Program-made: the position numbers and the translations under genes
Assembly (NCBI RefSeq): GCF_034008315.1
Contig: NZ_CP125377.1
Coordinates: 3,794,001-3,858,000, forward strand
DNA: 64,000 nt
Direction of reading: 5' to 3'
DNA from: Pseudomonas sp. P8_241
GTDB lineage: Bacteria > Pseudomonadota > Gammaproteobacteria > Pseudomonadales > Pseudomonadaceae
Notes under the pieces: model-generated
Seen by the model: only the letters and a program-made list of their open reading frames with translations
The model's database searches: none
What the model was told of the DNA's origin: nothing
Shown here: piece after piece, positions 35,716-44,666 of the stretch
How the letters are laid out: the number at the start of each line of letters is the position of its first letter
Numbering within the stretch: the stretch's first letter is position 1

Positions 35716-37420
35716 AGCAACCTGCAAAAAATACACTGTACTGCTGATCTCAACATGCACCACTATATTCGTACTAAAAATAATGTCGCTAGCCCCACCA
35801 TTACTACTGGGCAAAATTGTCGACACCCTGAACAGCAGCAATCCGTCCGCACTCAACACACTCTTATTGTTAACAGCAGGCTTCACACTGGCCGGGTGTA
35901 TTCAGGCAATCATTCATCCGCTGCAAATTTTCTTCCTGTCCAAGTTGGTACAGCAGGCCGTGATGAATGCATCCATCGAGTGGATTGCCCAACTTATGCG
36001 CAAAGAATTCCTTCAATTCAGTTCTTGGCGTATTGGTTACTTTATAAAGTCAGTTGAGCGTGGGATAACGGCAAATGAGCAACTGCTGACATTTTTTGTG
36101 ACCGTTGGCCTTCCTCTGTGCGTGGAGTTTCTGATTGTCGCCAGTGCTTTTGTCTACATGGGTGGCACCGGAATTTTTCTGGTAATGACCTCTCTTGGCA
36201 TTGTCTATCTCTTCGTGGCTCACCAGATCATCAGGTGGCGCCGAAAGCACATCGATGCAGTCAATGAACAAGAGGATGAGCTGAGCGGCGTCTTGTTCAA
36301 CACCATCAATATTGGCAAGTCGATAAAATTGGAACGCGCAGAGCACACCGCAACAAAGCCCCTGAACCGGGCCTTCGTCCAATACGCCGAAGCCGCGGTT
36401 ATCGCGGCAAGCTCTGGCGGTTTCCTGAACGGAGCAAAAGTCCTGTTTGTAAGTCTCTCTACGGGAGGGCTCCTCAGTTGGGGGGTTCTCGGTCAGCTTT
36501 CAAGCGAACCTGGTATCAGCGTTGGGCAACTGGTTGCCATTTTTTCCATTGCTGGAAGCTTTTTGCTGAACATCACTGCGTTGACGGAGGGTTATCGGGT
36601 ACTTGATCAGTTTCTGGCGGATCAACGACGCATGCAGCAGCTTTTGGCACTGCCAAACTTTGACGATAGTAATCGCCAGACCGACATCCAACCCCGACGC
36701 GTCTCGAAGCTGTTCCTTGAGCCTTGTGTGGTGGGCGACGCCGACACAACCCGACTCTCCATTGAGAGCAGCGTTACTTTCTCTCAAGGCCAGTCAGTAG
36801 CTATTACCGGGCCCAGCGGTGCGGGTAAATCCACATTGCTTGAGACGCTGGCCGGGTTAAATGCTTCGGTGAGGAATCACTTGAGCATTGATGACATACC
36901 GATCTCCCGCTTAAGCGCCGAGGCCCACTTGAACTCGCTGAGGTATTGCCCTCAATTACCGCAGTTCCTGGAAGGTCATTTCGATATCTCCGTATTGTTC
37001 GGAATGCCTCCCTCCCCCCATCTGAGCGATGCAATACAACGGCTTGACCTTGAAGATATCGTTTCCCATCGCAACATCAGCGAAAACGCATCCAACATAT
37101 CGGGCGGTGAGGCCAAACGTTTGTCATTACTGCGCCTGATCAACAGGCCGGGGCGGTTCAATTTGTTCGACGAACCCAGTGCATCGATCGAGCCGAAGCT
37201 CGCTACGCCGGTGTGGGATTTGTTGTTTGAAACATTTGCCGCGCATGGACTGATTTGTGTAACCCATGATATCCGGCATCTGCATCGCTTTGATCGAGTC
37301 ATCGTCATGCAGGAGGGCGCCATTGTTGACGACGGTCCGTGGTGTGAATTGGTCAAACGCAAAGCCGTAAAACTGCTGCTGAGCGACCTTCAAACAGAGG
37401 AGCATTGCCTGCATGGCTGA
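35699..37420 (+). CDS. ABC transporter, fused permease and ATPase (exporter type)
   Basis: A 573-residue half-transporter of the peptide/lipid exporter type. The start at the ATG at 35699 (MQTIIRATCKKYTVLL) fits an N-terminal membrane helix better than the ATG-like start at 35630. About six membrane helices span residues 10-290. The ATPase domain has Walker A GPSGAGKST, signature NISGGEAKRLSLLRL, Walker B FNLFDEPSASIEP (short, with Phe in place of the usual hydrophobic run) and an H-loop CVTHDI. There is no peptidase C39 domain. With the small AT-rich ORFs upstream it may export a peptide or toxin (inference). Confidence 0.85.
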   Translation: MQTIIRATCKKYTVLLISTCTTIFVLKIMSLAPPLLLGKIVDTLNSSNPSALNTLLLLTAGFTLAGCIQAIIHPLQIFFLSKLVQQAVMNASIEWIAQLMRKEFLQFSSWRIGYFIKSVERGITANEQLLTFFVTVGLPLCVEFLIVASAFVYMGGTGIFLVMTSLGIVYLFVAHQIIRWRRKHIDAVNEQEDELSGVLFNTINIGKSIKLERAEHTATKPLNRAFVQYAEAAVIAASSGGFLNGAKVLFVSLSTGGLLSWGVLGQLSSEPGISVGQLVAIFSIAGSFLLNITALTEGYRVLDQFLADQRRMQQLLALPNFDDSNRQTDIQPRRVSKLFLEPCVVGDADTTRLSIESSVTFSQGQSVAITGPSGAGKSTLLETLAGLNASVRNHLSIDDIPISRLSAEAHLNSLRYCPQLPQFLEGHFDISVLFGMPPSPHLSDAIQRLDLEDIVSHRNISENASNISGGEAKRLSLLRLINRPGRFNLFDEPSASIEPKLATPVWDLLFETFAAHGLICVTHDIRHLHRFDRVIVMQEGAIVDDGPWCELVKRKAVKLLLSDLQTEEHCLHG

Positions 37421-37575
37421 TCCCTTTTCCCTGCGAAGGGCGCGAACAGGTTCAAATCCCTGCAAATTGCACAAAATGCCGTTAGTCGCCGCCCCCCGCG
37501 ATGGATTAAAGTAACGCCCCCAGCCCTGGCGTATTTCGAACGCTCTCGGCGACCTTTTTCCAGGAACAGTCATCG

Positions 37576-38535
37576 ATGGAACATCGTGAGGCGCTGCTAG
37601 CGCTGCGAACCTTTCTTTCAACGCAGATTCTCGGCCAGGAAAAGCTCATCGAGCGCTTGCTCATCGCCCTGCTCGCCGACGGCCATATGCTGGTCGAGGG
37701 CGCCCCTGGCCTGGCCAAGACCAAGGCCATCAAAGAACTCGCTGAAGGCATCGAGGCTCAGTTCCACCGCATCCAGTTCACCCCGGACCTGTTGCCGGCC
37801 GACATCACCGGCACGGAGATCTATCGTCCGGAAACCGGCAGCTTTGTATTCCAGCAAGGCCCGATCTTTCACAATCTGGTACTGGCGGACGAAATCAACC
37901 GTGCGCCGGCCAAGGTTCAGTCGGCGCTGCTCGAAGCCATGGCCGAGCGCCAGGTCAGTGTCGGGCGCAGCACTTATGAACTGTCGCCACTGTTTCTGGT
38001 GATGGCCACGCAGAACCCGATCGAGCAGGAAGGCACCTACCCGCTGCCCGAAGCTCAACTCGACCGCTTTCTGATGCATGTGAAAATCGGTTTTCCGGAT
38101 GCCACCGTCGAGCGGCGAATCCTGCAACAGGCCCGCGGCGAAGCCTTGAACGGCGAAACCAAACCCGAGCGCCGGGTCAGCCAGCAGGCGATCTTCGCCG
38201 CACGCAAGGAAATCCTCGGCTTGTACATGGCCGACGCCGTGGAGGAATACCTGGTGCAACTGGTCATGGCCACCCGCACCCCGGCCAAGTTCGACCCCGA
38301 AATGGCCGAGTGGATTGCCTATGGCGCCAGCCCTCGTGGTTCCATCGCACTGGACCGATGCGCCCGCGCCCATGCGTGGCTCGCCGGTCGCGACTTCGTT
38401 AGCCCTGAAGACATTCAGGCCGTACTCTTCGACGTTTTGCGTCACCGCATCATTCTTTCCTTTGAAGCCGAAGCCGCCGGCATCGATCAGGACCGGGTGG
38501 TCCAGCGGATTCTCGACGTCGTAGCCGTCGCTTGA
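37576..38535 (+). CDS. MoxR family AAA+ ATPase (operon 2)
   Basis: A 319-residue MoxR ATPase; Walker A EGAPGLAKT lies at residues 41-49 and Walker B LVLADEIN at about 101-108, with VMATQNPIEQEGTYPLPEAQLDRFL. It is close to but distinct from the copy at 8844. AGGAACAGTCATCG precedes the ATG. It is the first gene of a six-gene Bat block with every junction overlapping or nearly so. Confidence 0.94.
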   Translation: MEHREALLALRTFLSTQILGQEKLIERLLIALLADGHMLVEGAPGLAKTKAIKELAEGIEAQFHRIQFTPDLLPADITGTEIYRPETGSFVFQQGPIFHNLVLADEINRAPAKVQSALLEAMAERQVSVGRSTYELSPLFLVMATQNPIEQEGTYPLPEAQLDRFLMHVKIGFPDATVERRILQQARGEALNGETKPERRVSQQAIFAARKEILGLYMADAVEEYLVQLVMATRTPAKFDPEMAEWIAYGASPRGSIALDRCARAHAWLAGRDFVSPEDIQAVLFDVLRHRIILSFEAEAAGIDQDRVVQRILDVVAVA

Positions 38536-38540
38536 CTCCG

Positions 38541-39485
38541 ATGAATGCCAACCTGCCGCCCGAGCCGGGCATCCGTGTCAGCCTTGCCGAGCTGATCGAG
38601 ATGCGCCATCGCGTGCGTGAAGTGCAGTTGTTTTCTACCCCGAGCCAACGCAGCCCGTTGATTGGCCTGCACCACTCCAAGCTTCGCGGACGTGGTGTGG
38701 ACTTTGATCAGGTGCGGGTCTATCAGGCCGGCGACGATGTACGCACCATCGACTGGCGCGTGACCGCTCGCACGCAAGAGCCGCATACCAAGCTGTTCCA
38801 TGAGGAACGCGAGCGGCCGATTTTCATCATGGTCGAACAAAGCCGTCGGCTGTTTTTCGGCTCAGGGCTGATGTTCAAATCGGTACTCGCCGCTCAAGCC
38901 GCGAGCCTGATCGGCTGGGCCGCACTGGGCCATAACGACCGGGTCGGCGGCCTCGTATTCGGCGACAACGAGCATTACGAGATCAAACCCCGTCGCAGCA
39001 AGCAAAGCCTGCTGCAACTGCTCAACCGGCTGGTGCGGGTCAATCAGTCGCTGCACACCGAAAGCGAGCCGGACCGGGATGCCTTTGGCATTGCGCTGCG
39101 CCGCGCCCGGGAAGTGTCGCGTCCGGGAAGTCTGGTGATCGTGATCTGCGACGAACGCGCCCTTTCGGACAGTGCCGAACAACAACTGAGCTTGTTGTCG
39201 CGTCATTGCGACCTGCTGCTGCTGCCGTTGTCCGATCCGCTGGATCATGCCCTGCCGGCTGCCGGGCTTTTGCGCTTTGCCGAGCGCGGCGCGCAACTGG
39301 AACTCGACACCCTTAACTTTGAGCTGCGCCAGACGTATCGCGCCCAAGCCGAGAAACGCATCGCGCGCTGGGAATTGCTGGCGCAAAAACTGCGCGTGTT
39401 GATGATGCCATTGAGCACGCAAAGCGAGATGGTCGAGCAACTGCGCGAGTACCTGAACCCACAGAATTCGGGAAAAGGACGATGA
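38541..39485 (+). CDS. DUF58 domain protein (operon 2)
   Basis: A 314-residue DUF58 protein with KLRGRGVDFDQVRVYQAGDDVRTIDWRVTART and FIMVEQSRRLFFGSG plus DRVGGLVFGD. The start is either the ATG at 38541 (MNANLPPEPG) or a TTG at 38532 that overlaps the moxR stop. It has the same family and position as the gene at 9821. Confidence 0.92.
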   Translation: MNANLPPEPGIRVSLAELIEMRHRVREVQLFSTPSQRSPLIGLHHSKLRGRGVDFDQVRVYQAGDDVRTIDWRVTARTQEPHTKLFHEERERPIFIMVEQSRRLFFGSGLMFKSVLAAQAASLIGWAALGHNDRVGGLVFGDNEHYEIKPRRSKQSLLQLLNRLVRVNQSLHTESEPDRDAFGIALRRAREVSRPGSLVIVICDERALSDSAEQQLSLLSRHCDLLLLPLSDPLDHALPAAGLLRFAERGAQLELDTLNFELRQTYRAQAEKRIARWELLAQKLRVLMMPLSTQSEMVEQLREYLNPQNSGKGR

Positions 39486-39976
39486 ACGGACTCGATCAAC
39501 TGCAACCGCTGATTTCTCCGCCACCGATCGATTTCTGGCCGCCGGCACCGGGCTGGTGGTTACTGCTGCTGTTGCTGCCCTTGATGGGATTAGGTGCCTG
39601 GAAGCTGCGGCATTTGCTTGCAGTCAAGCGTCCCGTGGTGCGCGCTGAACAGCCGTTGGACCCGGTGCGCCTCGCTGCGCTGGCGGAGCTGGCGCTAATG
39701 CCCAAACCCTACGACGGTGCGCCCGCCGGCGCGTGGTTGCAGCAACTCAATGGCTTGCTCAAGCGTTTGTGCCGCAACCACTATCCCTATAGCCAGAGCC
39801 ATACGCTCAACGGGCGTAAATGGCTGGCCTTCCTCGATAACCGCTGCCCGGCGGCCGGGCTGACGCGCTGGATGATTCTTGTGGAAGGCGCCTACAAACC
39901 CGAATGCAAACTCGACGACAAGGCCATCGCCGGCCTCACCCAGGCCGTCGACACATGGATTCGCAAGCATGTTTGA
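39482..39976 (+). CDS. DUF4381 domain protein (operon 2)
   Basis: A 164-residue DUF4381 protein: LQPLISPPPIDFWPPAPGWWLLLLLLPLMGLGAW gives one membrane helix at about residues 24-42, followed by a cytosolic tail with WLQQLNGLLKRLCRNHYPYSQSHTLNGRKWLAFLDNRC. The ATG overlaps the DUF58 stop. It lacks the REPIN-encoded loop of its paralogue at 10753, which makes it a useful reference for the uninterrupted form. Confidence 0.9.
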   Translation: MNGLDQLQPLISPPPIDFWPPAPGWWLLLLLLPLMGLGAWKLRHLLAVKRPVVRAEQPLDPVRLAALAELALMPKPYDGAPAGAWLQQLNGLLKRLCRNHYPYSQSHTLNGRKWLAFLDNRCPAAGLTRWMILVEGAYKPECKLDDKAIAGLTQAVDTWIRKHV

Positions 39977-41051
39977 ATTCGCCTGGCCGTGGATATTCGC
40001 CCTGTTGCCGTTGCCATGGGTGATGCGCCTGATATTGCCAGTCGCCGACAGCGGCGAACCCGCACTCAAAGTCAGCTTTATGAGCGATCTCGAAGGGCTG
40101 GCCGGGCGCCGCGCGCGGGCCAATCTGCCTTCGTGGCGACAACAAGCGCCGTTCATGCTGCTGTGGCTGTTTCTACTGGTGGCCGCGGCGCGTCCGCAAT
40201 GGCTTGGCGAACCCTTGCCGATTGCCGCCAGTGGCCGTGATTTGCTGGTGGCGGTGGACGTTTCCGGCTCCATGGATTTCCCCGACATGAAATGGCAGGA
40301 CGAAGACGTCAGCCGGCTTTCGCTGGTTCAGCACTTGCTCGGCGATTTCCTTGAAAATCGTGAGGGCGACCGCGTCGGACTGATCCTGTTCGGCAGTCAG
40401 GCCTACCTGCAGGCACCTCTGACGTTTGATCGGCATACTGTGCGCGTGTGGCTGGACGAAGCCCGCATCGGCATCGCCGGCAAAAACACCGCCATCGGCG
40501 ATGCCATCGGTCTGGCCCTTAAGCGACTGCGCCAGCGCCCGGCGCAAAGCCGTGTGCTGATTCTCGTCACCGACGGCGCCAACAATGGCGGAGAAATCGA
40601 CCCGCTCACCGCTGCGCGGCTGGCAGCCAAAGAGGGTGTGAAAATCTACCCGATCGGCATCGGCGCCGATCCGGAGCAAAGCGGTACGGTGGGTTTTCTC
40701 GGTGTCAATCCGAGCCTGGACCTCGACGAACCCTCCCTTCGGGCCATCGCCGAGGCCACCGGCGGCCGGTATTTCCGCGCCCACGACGCCAAAGAACTGC
40801 AAGCGATCAAGGACACCCTCGATCAGCTGGAACCGGTGACCCAGCAACCGACCCAGGCCCGCCCGGCTCAGGCGCTTTATCACTGGCCACTGGCACTGGC
40901 ACTTTGGTTGAGCCTGTTGCTGGTAGGCCGCGCGCTCTGGCCGGACAATCCGCTGCAACGCCTGTTTACCAAGGATCTGTTCCTGCAAAAGCAATTGCTG
41001 CCTGACTGGCGCGAACGCCTCAGACGCCTGCGTCTTCGGAGGCGTCGATGA
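39969..41051 (+). CDS. VWA domain membrane protein, BatA-like (operon 2)
   Basis: A 360-residue protein with membrane helices near residues 5-24 and 60-75, a VWA domain with intact metal site DVSGS (97-101) and LVTDGANNGG, and a C-terminal helix around 312-330. The ATG at 39969 overlaps the DUF4381 stop by 8 nt; the ORF start at 39879 lies inside the previous gene. It is the counterpart of 11324. Confidence 0.92.
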   Translation: MFEFAWPWIFALLPLPWVMRLILPVADSGEPALKVSFMSDLEGLAGRRARANLPSWRQQAPFMLLWLFLLVAAARPQWLGEPLPIAASGRDLLVAVDVSGSMDFPDMKWQDEDVSRLSLVQHLLGDFLENREGDRVGLILFGSQAYLQAPLTFDRHTVRVWLDEARIGIAGKNTAIGDAIGLALKRLRQRPAQSRVLILVTDGANNGGEIDPLTAARLAAKEGVKIYPIGIGADPEQSGTVGFLGVNPSLDLDEPSLRAIAEATGGRYFRAHDAKELQAIKDTLDQLEPVTQQPTQARPAQALYHWPLALALWLSLLLVGRALWPDNPLQRLFTKDLFLQKQLLPDWRERLRRLRLRRRR

Positions 41052-42787
41052 GCGTGCTATGGCCGTTCTGGTTCCGGCCTTGGTGGCTGCTGTTGGTGCC
41101 GTTGCTTGGCTGGTTACTCTGGCAATTGTGGCACCGCAAGAAGCGCGCCGGGCGCTGGCAAATGATTTTACCGCCGGCCTTTCATGCCGCATTGCTCAGT
41201 GGCGGCAGTGGACGTGACAGCAAGTTGCCATGGATCGCCCTGGGCCTGGCGTGGACGCTGACCGTGCTCGCCCTGTTGGGCCCGGGCTGGACGCGAGTCG
41301 AGCAGACCAGCCAGAAGCCCGCCGATCCGCTGGTGGTGATTCTTGAGCTAACCCCGCAAATGCTCGCCACCGACATGACGCCCAATCGGCTGGAACAAGC
41401 GCGCCGCAAGGTGTTCGACCTGTTACAGGCCCGCAGCGACGCCCAGACCGCGATCGTCGTCTACGCCGGCAGTGCACACACGTTGGTGCCGCTGTCGGAT
41501 GATCTGTCCACCAGCCGCAACCTGCTCGATGCGCTCAGGCCATCGCTGATGCCCGAGGCCGGCCATCGCGCGGACCTTGCCGTAGAAAAAGCCCTGAGCC
41601 TGCTGCAACAGGCCGCGCTCGGTGACGGTCGGATCCTGCTGATCGGCTCGTCGCTGACAGAACAGGAACGCCAGGGCATTCGCCGGGCAATGCGCGGAAA
41701 ATCGACGCAGTTTTTGATGCTCGGTATCGGTACTGCTGAAGGGTCGCCAATCACTCAGGAGGACGGCAGTTTCCTCAAGGACGAACAGGGTGCGATCCTG
41801 GTGTCACGCCTGGACGAGCCGAGCCTGAAGTCCTTCATCAATGACCTCGACGGACGCTATCGTCATGCGCGCCTGGGCGATATCGATTTGCGTGGCCTTG
41901 GCCTGCTCGACGGTCCGCGCAGCCTGCGAAACGATGGCCAGACCTTGCGCCTCGACACCTGGGCGGATCAGGGTTACTGGCTGCTGCTGCCGCTGTTGCT
42001 GCTGGCGGCCTGCGCCGGGCGCCGCGGTTGGCTGCTCTGCCTGCCGCTGCTGTTTGCGTTGCCGCAACCGAGCTATGCATTCGAGTTTCAAGACCTGTGG
42101 CTGCGCCCCGACCAGCAAGGACTGCATTTGCTCAAGAGTAAACGCCCAGCCGAGGCAGCACAGCATTTCGAAGACCATCAATGGCAAGGCGTGGCACTCT
42201 ATGAAGCCGGTGACTACGCCGGCGCCGCCGAGCGGTTCGCCGAAAGCGACGACGCCCATGCCCACTACAATCGGGGTAACGCTCTGGCAAAAAGCGGTGA
42301 GCTGGAGGCCGCGCTGGACGCGTACGAGCAAGCTCTGGAACGGCAACCGGATCTGCGCCCGGCCTTGACCAACCAGACGCTGGTCGAAAACCTGCTCAAG
42401 CAGAAAACCAACCCACCGGCGCGTGAACCGGAGAAAACCCCGAGCACCCAACCCGATATCGAGCCGCCACCCGCACCGCCCGGCGCCGCCATCGAGCCAT
42501 CGAACAGCGGCGAACCGAAAGCCGAGGGTCAACCGGCCGAGCAGGGCGATGAACCACCACCCACCGCACCGCCAAACCCCGGCGCCAACGAGGTTCCGGG
42601 CAGCGAATTGGGCGATGAGCAACACACCAGGCCACCCTTGCGTCCGGCCACCGACAGCCTCGAAGGTGAACAGCGCCAGGCTCTGGAACAATGGCTACGG
42701 CAGATCCCGGATGACCCCGGTGAATTGCTCAGGCGCAAATTCTGGTACGAACAGCAACAACATCAGGATCAGGAAAATACTCGATGA
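41048..42787 (+). CDS. VWA/TPR membrane protein, BatB/BatC-like, degenerate metal site (operon 2)
   Basis: A 579-residue fusion with the same layout as 12318: two N-terminal helices, a VWA domain, helices around 310-345, a TPR unit (AHYNRGNALAKSGELEAALDAYEQALERQP), then a long Pro/Glu-rich region and a terminal helix (EQWLRQIPDDPGELLRRKFWYEQQQ). The metal motif is altered: where operon 1 reads DLSPS, this protein reads ELTPQ (residues 100-104), so all three side-chain ligands differ. Metal-dependent binding is probably lost or changed; a structural role is likely. It overlaps both neighbours by 4 nt. Confidence 0.9.
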   Translation: MSVLWPFWFRPWWLLLVPLLGWLLWQLWHRKKRAGRWQMILPPAFHAALLSGGSGRDSKLPWIALGLAWTLTVLALLGPGWTRVEQTSQKPADPLVVILELTPQMLATDMTPNRLEQARRKVFDLLQARSDAQTAIVVYAGSAHTLVPLSDDLSTSRNLLDALRPSLMPEAGHRADLAVEKALSLLQQAALGDGRILLIGSSLTEQERQGIRRAMRGKSTQFLMLGIGTAEGSPITQEDGSFLKDEQGAILVSRLDEPSLKSFINDLDGRYRHARLGDIDLRGLGLLDGPRSLRNDGQTLRLDTWADQGYWLLLPLLLLAACAGRRGWLLCLPLLFALPQPSYAFEFQDLWLRPDQQGLHLLKSKRPAEAAQHFEDHQWQGVALYEAGDYAGAAERFAESDDAHAHYNRGNALAKSGELEAALDAYEQALERQPDLRPALTNQTLVENLLKQKTNPPAREPEKTPSTQPDIEPPPAPPGAAIEPSNSGEPKAEGQPAEQGDEPPPTAPPNPGANEVPGSELGDEQHTRPPLRPATDSLEGEQRQALEQWLRQIPDDPGELLRRKFWYEQQQHQDQENTR

Positions 42788-44424
42788 CCCGCTTCACCGC
42801 TTTATTGCTCGCCCTGCTGATCTGGGCGGTCCAGGCCCAGGCTGCGGAGCTGGTTTCCAGTGTGGATCGCAGCCGCCTGAGTTCTGGCGAAACGGTCGAA
42901 TTGACCCTGGAATCCAGTGACGTTACGCAGTTCGGCAAACCTGACCTGGCGCCGCTGGAACCACTGTTCGAGGTGCGCGGCACTCGCCAGGTCAACCAGT
43001 TGAATACCCTCAACGGTGACAACCGGGCTACCACGCGCTGGATCATCACCCTCCTGCCCCGTCAGAACGGCAGTGTGGTCATCCCCTCTCTGCAATTAGG
43101 CGACATCCAGAGCCAGCCGATCACCCTGCAAGTGATCGAGAGCGAATCCCCGAACAACCCGAACAAGCGCGCGCCGGTGTTCATCGACGCCAGCCTCGAT
43201 CAATCCAGCGTGTACGTGCAGGCTCAGGCCATTCTGACACTGCGCATATACCATTCGGTGTCGCTCTACGACGACAGCAGCCTTCCGCCGTTGCAGGTTC
43301 CCGACGCGCGCATTGAGCAGCTGGGCGAATCGCGCACCTATGAAAAAGACATCGATGGCTTGCGCCACGGCGTGATCGAAATGCGCTACGCGATCTACCC
43401 GCAGCACAGCGGCGAACTGATCATTCCGGCGCAAATCTTCAACGCCGCGTTGGTGGAGGCGCAACCCGCTGCGGATACAGCCGCCCAAGGACCGAAATCC
43501 GGCAAGCTGTTGCGCATCAGCTCCGCCGAGCTTTTGCTCACGGTCAAGGCCAAACCCGCCACCTATCCGGCCGACGCCCCATGGCTGCCCGCTCGCAGCT
43601 TGAGCCTGAACGAAAGCTGGAACCCGGAACCGGATAACGCCCAGGTCGGCGACTCCCTGACTCGCAGCCTGATCGTAAAGGCCGAAGGTTTGGCCAGCAC
43701 GCAGTTGCCGCCTTTGCCCGGCACCGAAGTCGCAGGCTTGCGCCGATATCCCGATCAGCCGGTGCTCGGCAACCAGAACACCGAGCGTGGGCTGGTGGGC
43801 AGCCGTGAAGAGCGTGAAGCTTTGGTACCTACCCGTAGTGGCGCCATCGAACTGCCCAGCGTCGATGTAGTCTGGTGGAACACCTTTGAAGACCACCTGG
43901 AGCACAGCAGCCTGCCAGCCCGCACGCTGCAGGTGGCGGCCAATCCAAGCCTGGTAGTCGATACCCCGGCCAGCACCCCTCAGGTCGAAGCCCATGCCGA
44001 TAGCGACACTCTCTGGCGTTGGCAACTGAGCACCCTGATCCTTGCCTGTACCACCCTGCTCGGCTTCGGTCTCTGGTGGCGCGGCCGCTGGAAACCGGCG
44101 GTCCTGCGCACGGCACAAACCGGCCCGAGCCCGCGCACAGTGCTCGACGAACTCAAGCGTGCCTGCCTGGCCAACGACTCCCACGCCACCCGCCAGGCCC
44201 TCGATGCCTGGGCCCGACAACAACCAGAAACACTGGCTGACATGGCCGCCCGCTTCGTCCCCCTGTCCGACGCCCTCGACGGCCTGAATGGCGCGCTGTA
44301 CAGCGAAACCGGCCAACATTGGCAAGGTGACGAGTTGTGGCGAGCGATCAAGGCGATTCCGATGGCCGAACGGGTTCAGGATCCGGTGGGTGACAGTGGG
44401 TTGCCACCGCTCTATCCGAAATAA
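42784..44424 (+). CDS. BatD-like exported protein (operon 2)
   Basis: A 546-residue BatD family protein with a normal signal peptide (MTRFTALLLALLIWAVQAQAAEL), several beta-sandwich repeats (ELTLESSDVTQFGKPDLAPLEPLFEV; NAQVGDSLTRSLIVKAEGL), a C-terminal membrane helix (LSTLILACTTLLGFGLWW) and a cytosolic helical tail. ATGA overlap with the previous gene. It presumably forms the periplasmic part of a complex with the two VWA proteins. It is the last gene of the operon; a REPIN follows. Confidence 0.9.
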   Translation: MTRFTALLLALLIWAVQAQAAELVSSVDRSRLSSGETVELTLESSDVTQFGKPDLAPLEPLFEVRGTRQVNQLNTLNGDNRATTRWIITLLPRQNGSVVIPSLQLGDIQSQPITLQVIESESPNNPNKRAPVFIDASLDQSSVYVQAQAILTLRIYHSVSLYDDSSLPPLQVPDARIEQLGESRTYEKDIDGLRHGVIEMRYAIYPQHSGELIIPAQIFNAALVEAQPAADTAAQGPKSGKLLRISSAELLLTVKAKPATYPADAPWLPARSLSLNESWNPEPDNAQVGDSLTRSLIVKAEGLASTQLPPLPGTEVAGLRRYPDQPVLGNQNTERGLVGSREEREALVPTRSGAIELPSVDVVWWNTFEDHLEHSSLPARTLQVAANPSLVVDTPASTPQVEAHADSDTLWRWQLSTLILACTTLLGFGLWWRGRWKPAVLRTAQTGPSPRTVLDELKRACLANDSHATRQALDAWARQQPETLADMAARFVPLSDALDGLNGALYSETGQHWQGDELWRAIKAIPMAERVQDPVGDSGLPPLYPK

Positions 44425-44446
44425 ATACGCTCAGTGGCTAGAACAC

Positions 44447-44575
44447 TTTTGTGGCGAGGGGGCTTGCCCCCGTTCGGCTGCGAAGCGGCCGTAAATACAG
44501 GCAACTCTCTATGTCTGAAGGAACTCAGGGGGTCGCTTCGCGACCCAACGGGGGCAATCCCCCTCGCCACAAAAG
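44447..44575. repeat. REPIN of the GTGGCGAGGG type
   Basis: Outer arms TTTGTGGCGAGGGGGCTTGCC and GGCAATCCCCCTCGCCACAAA enclose further inner palindromes (GGCTGCGAAGCGGCC, GGTCGCTTCGCGACC). This is a third REP class, also seen at 50156. It can fold into a long cruciform and may act as a terminator between batD and sbcD. Confidence 0.9.
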
Positions 44576-44666
44576 CCACCTGTCAGGTATTTGCCAGTAA
44601 ACTCTCCCCCCTTTCGCCGCCTTCATTTTCCACGCGGCCATCACCTATTTTGTAGCGGAGTTCGCC

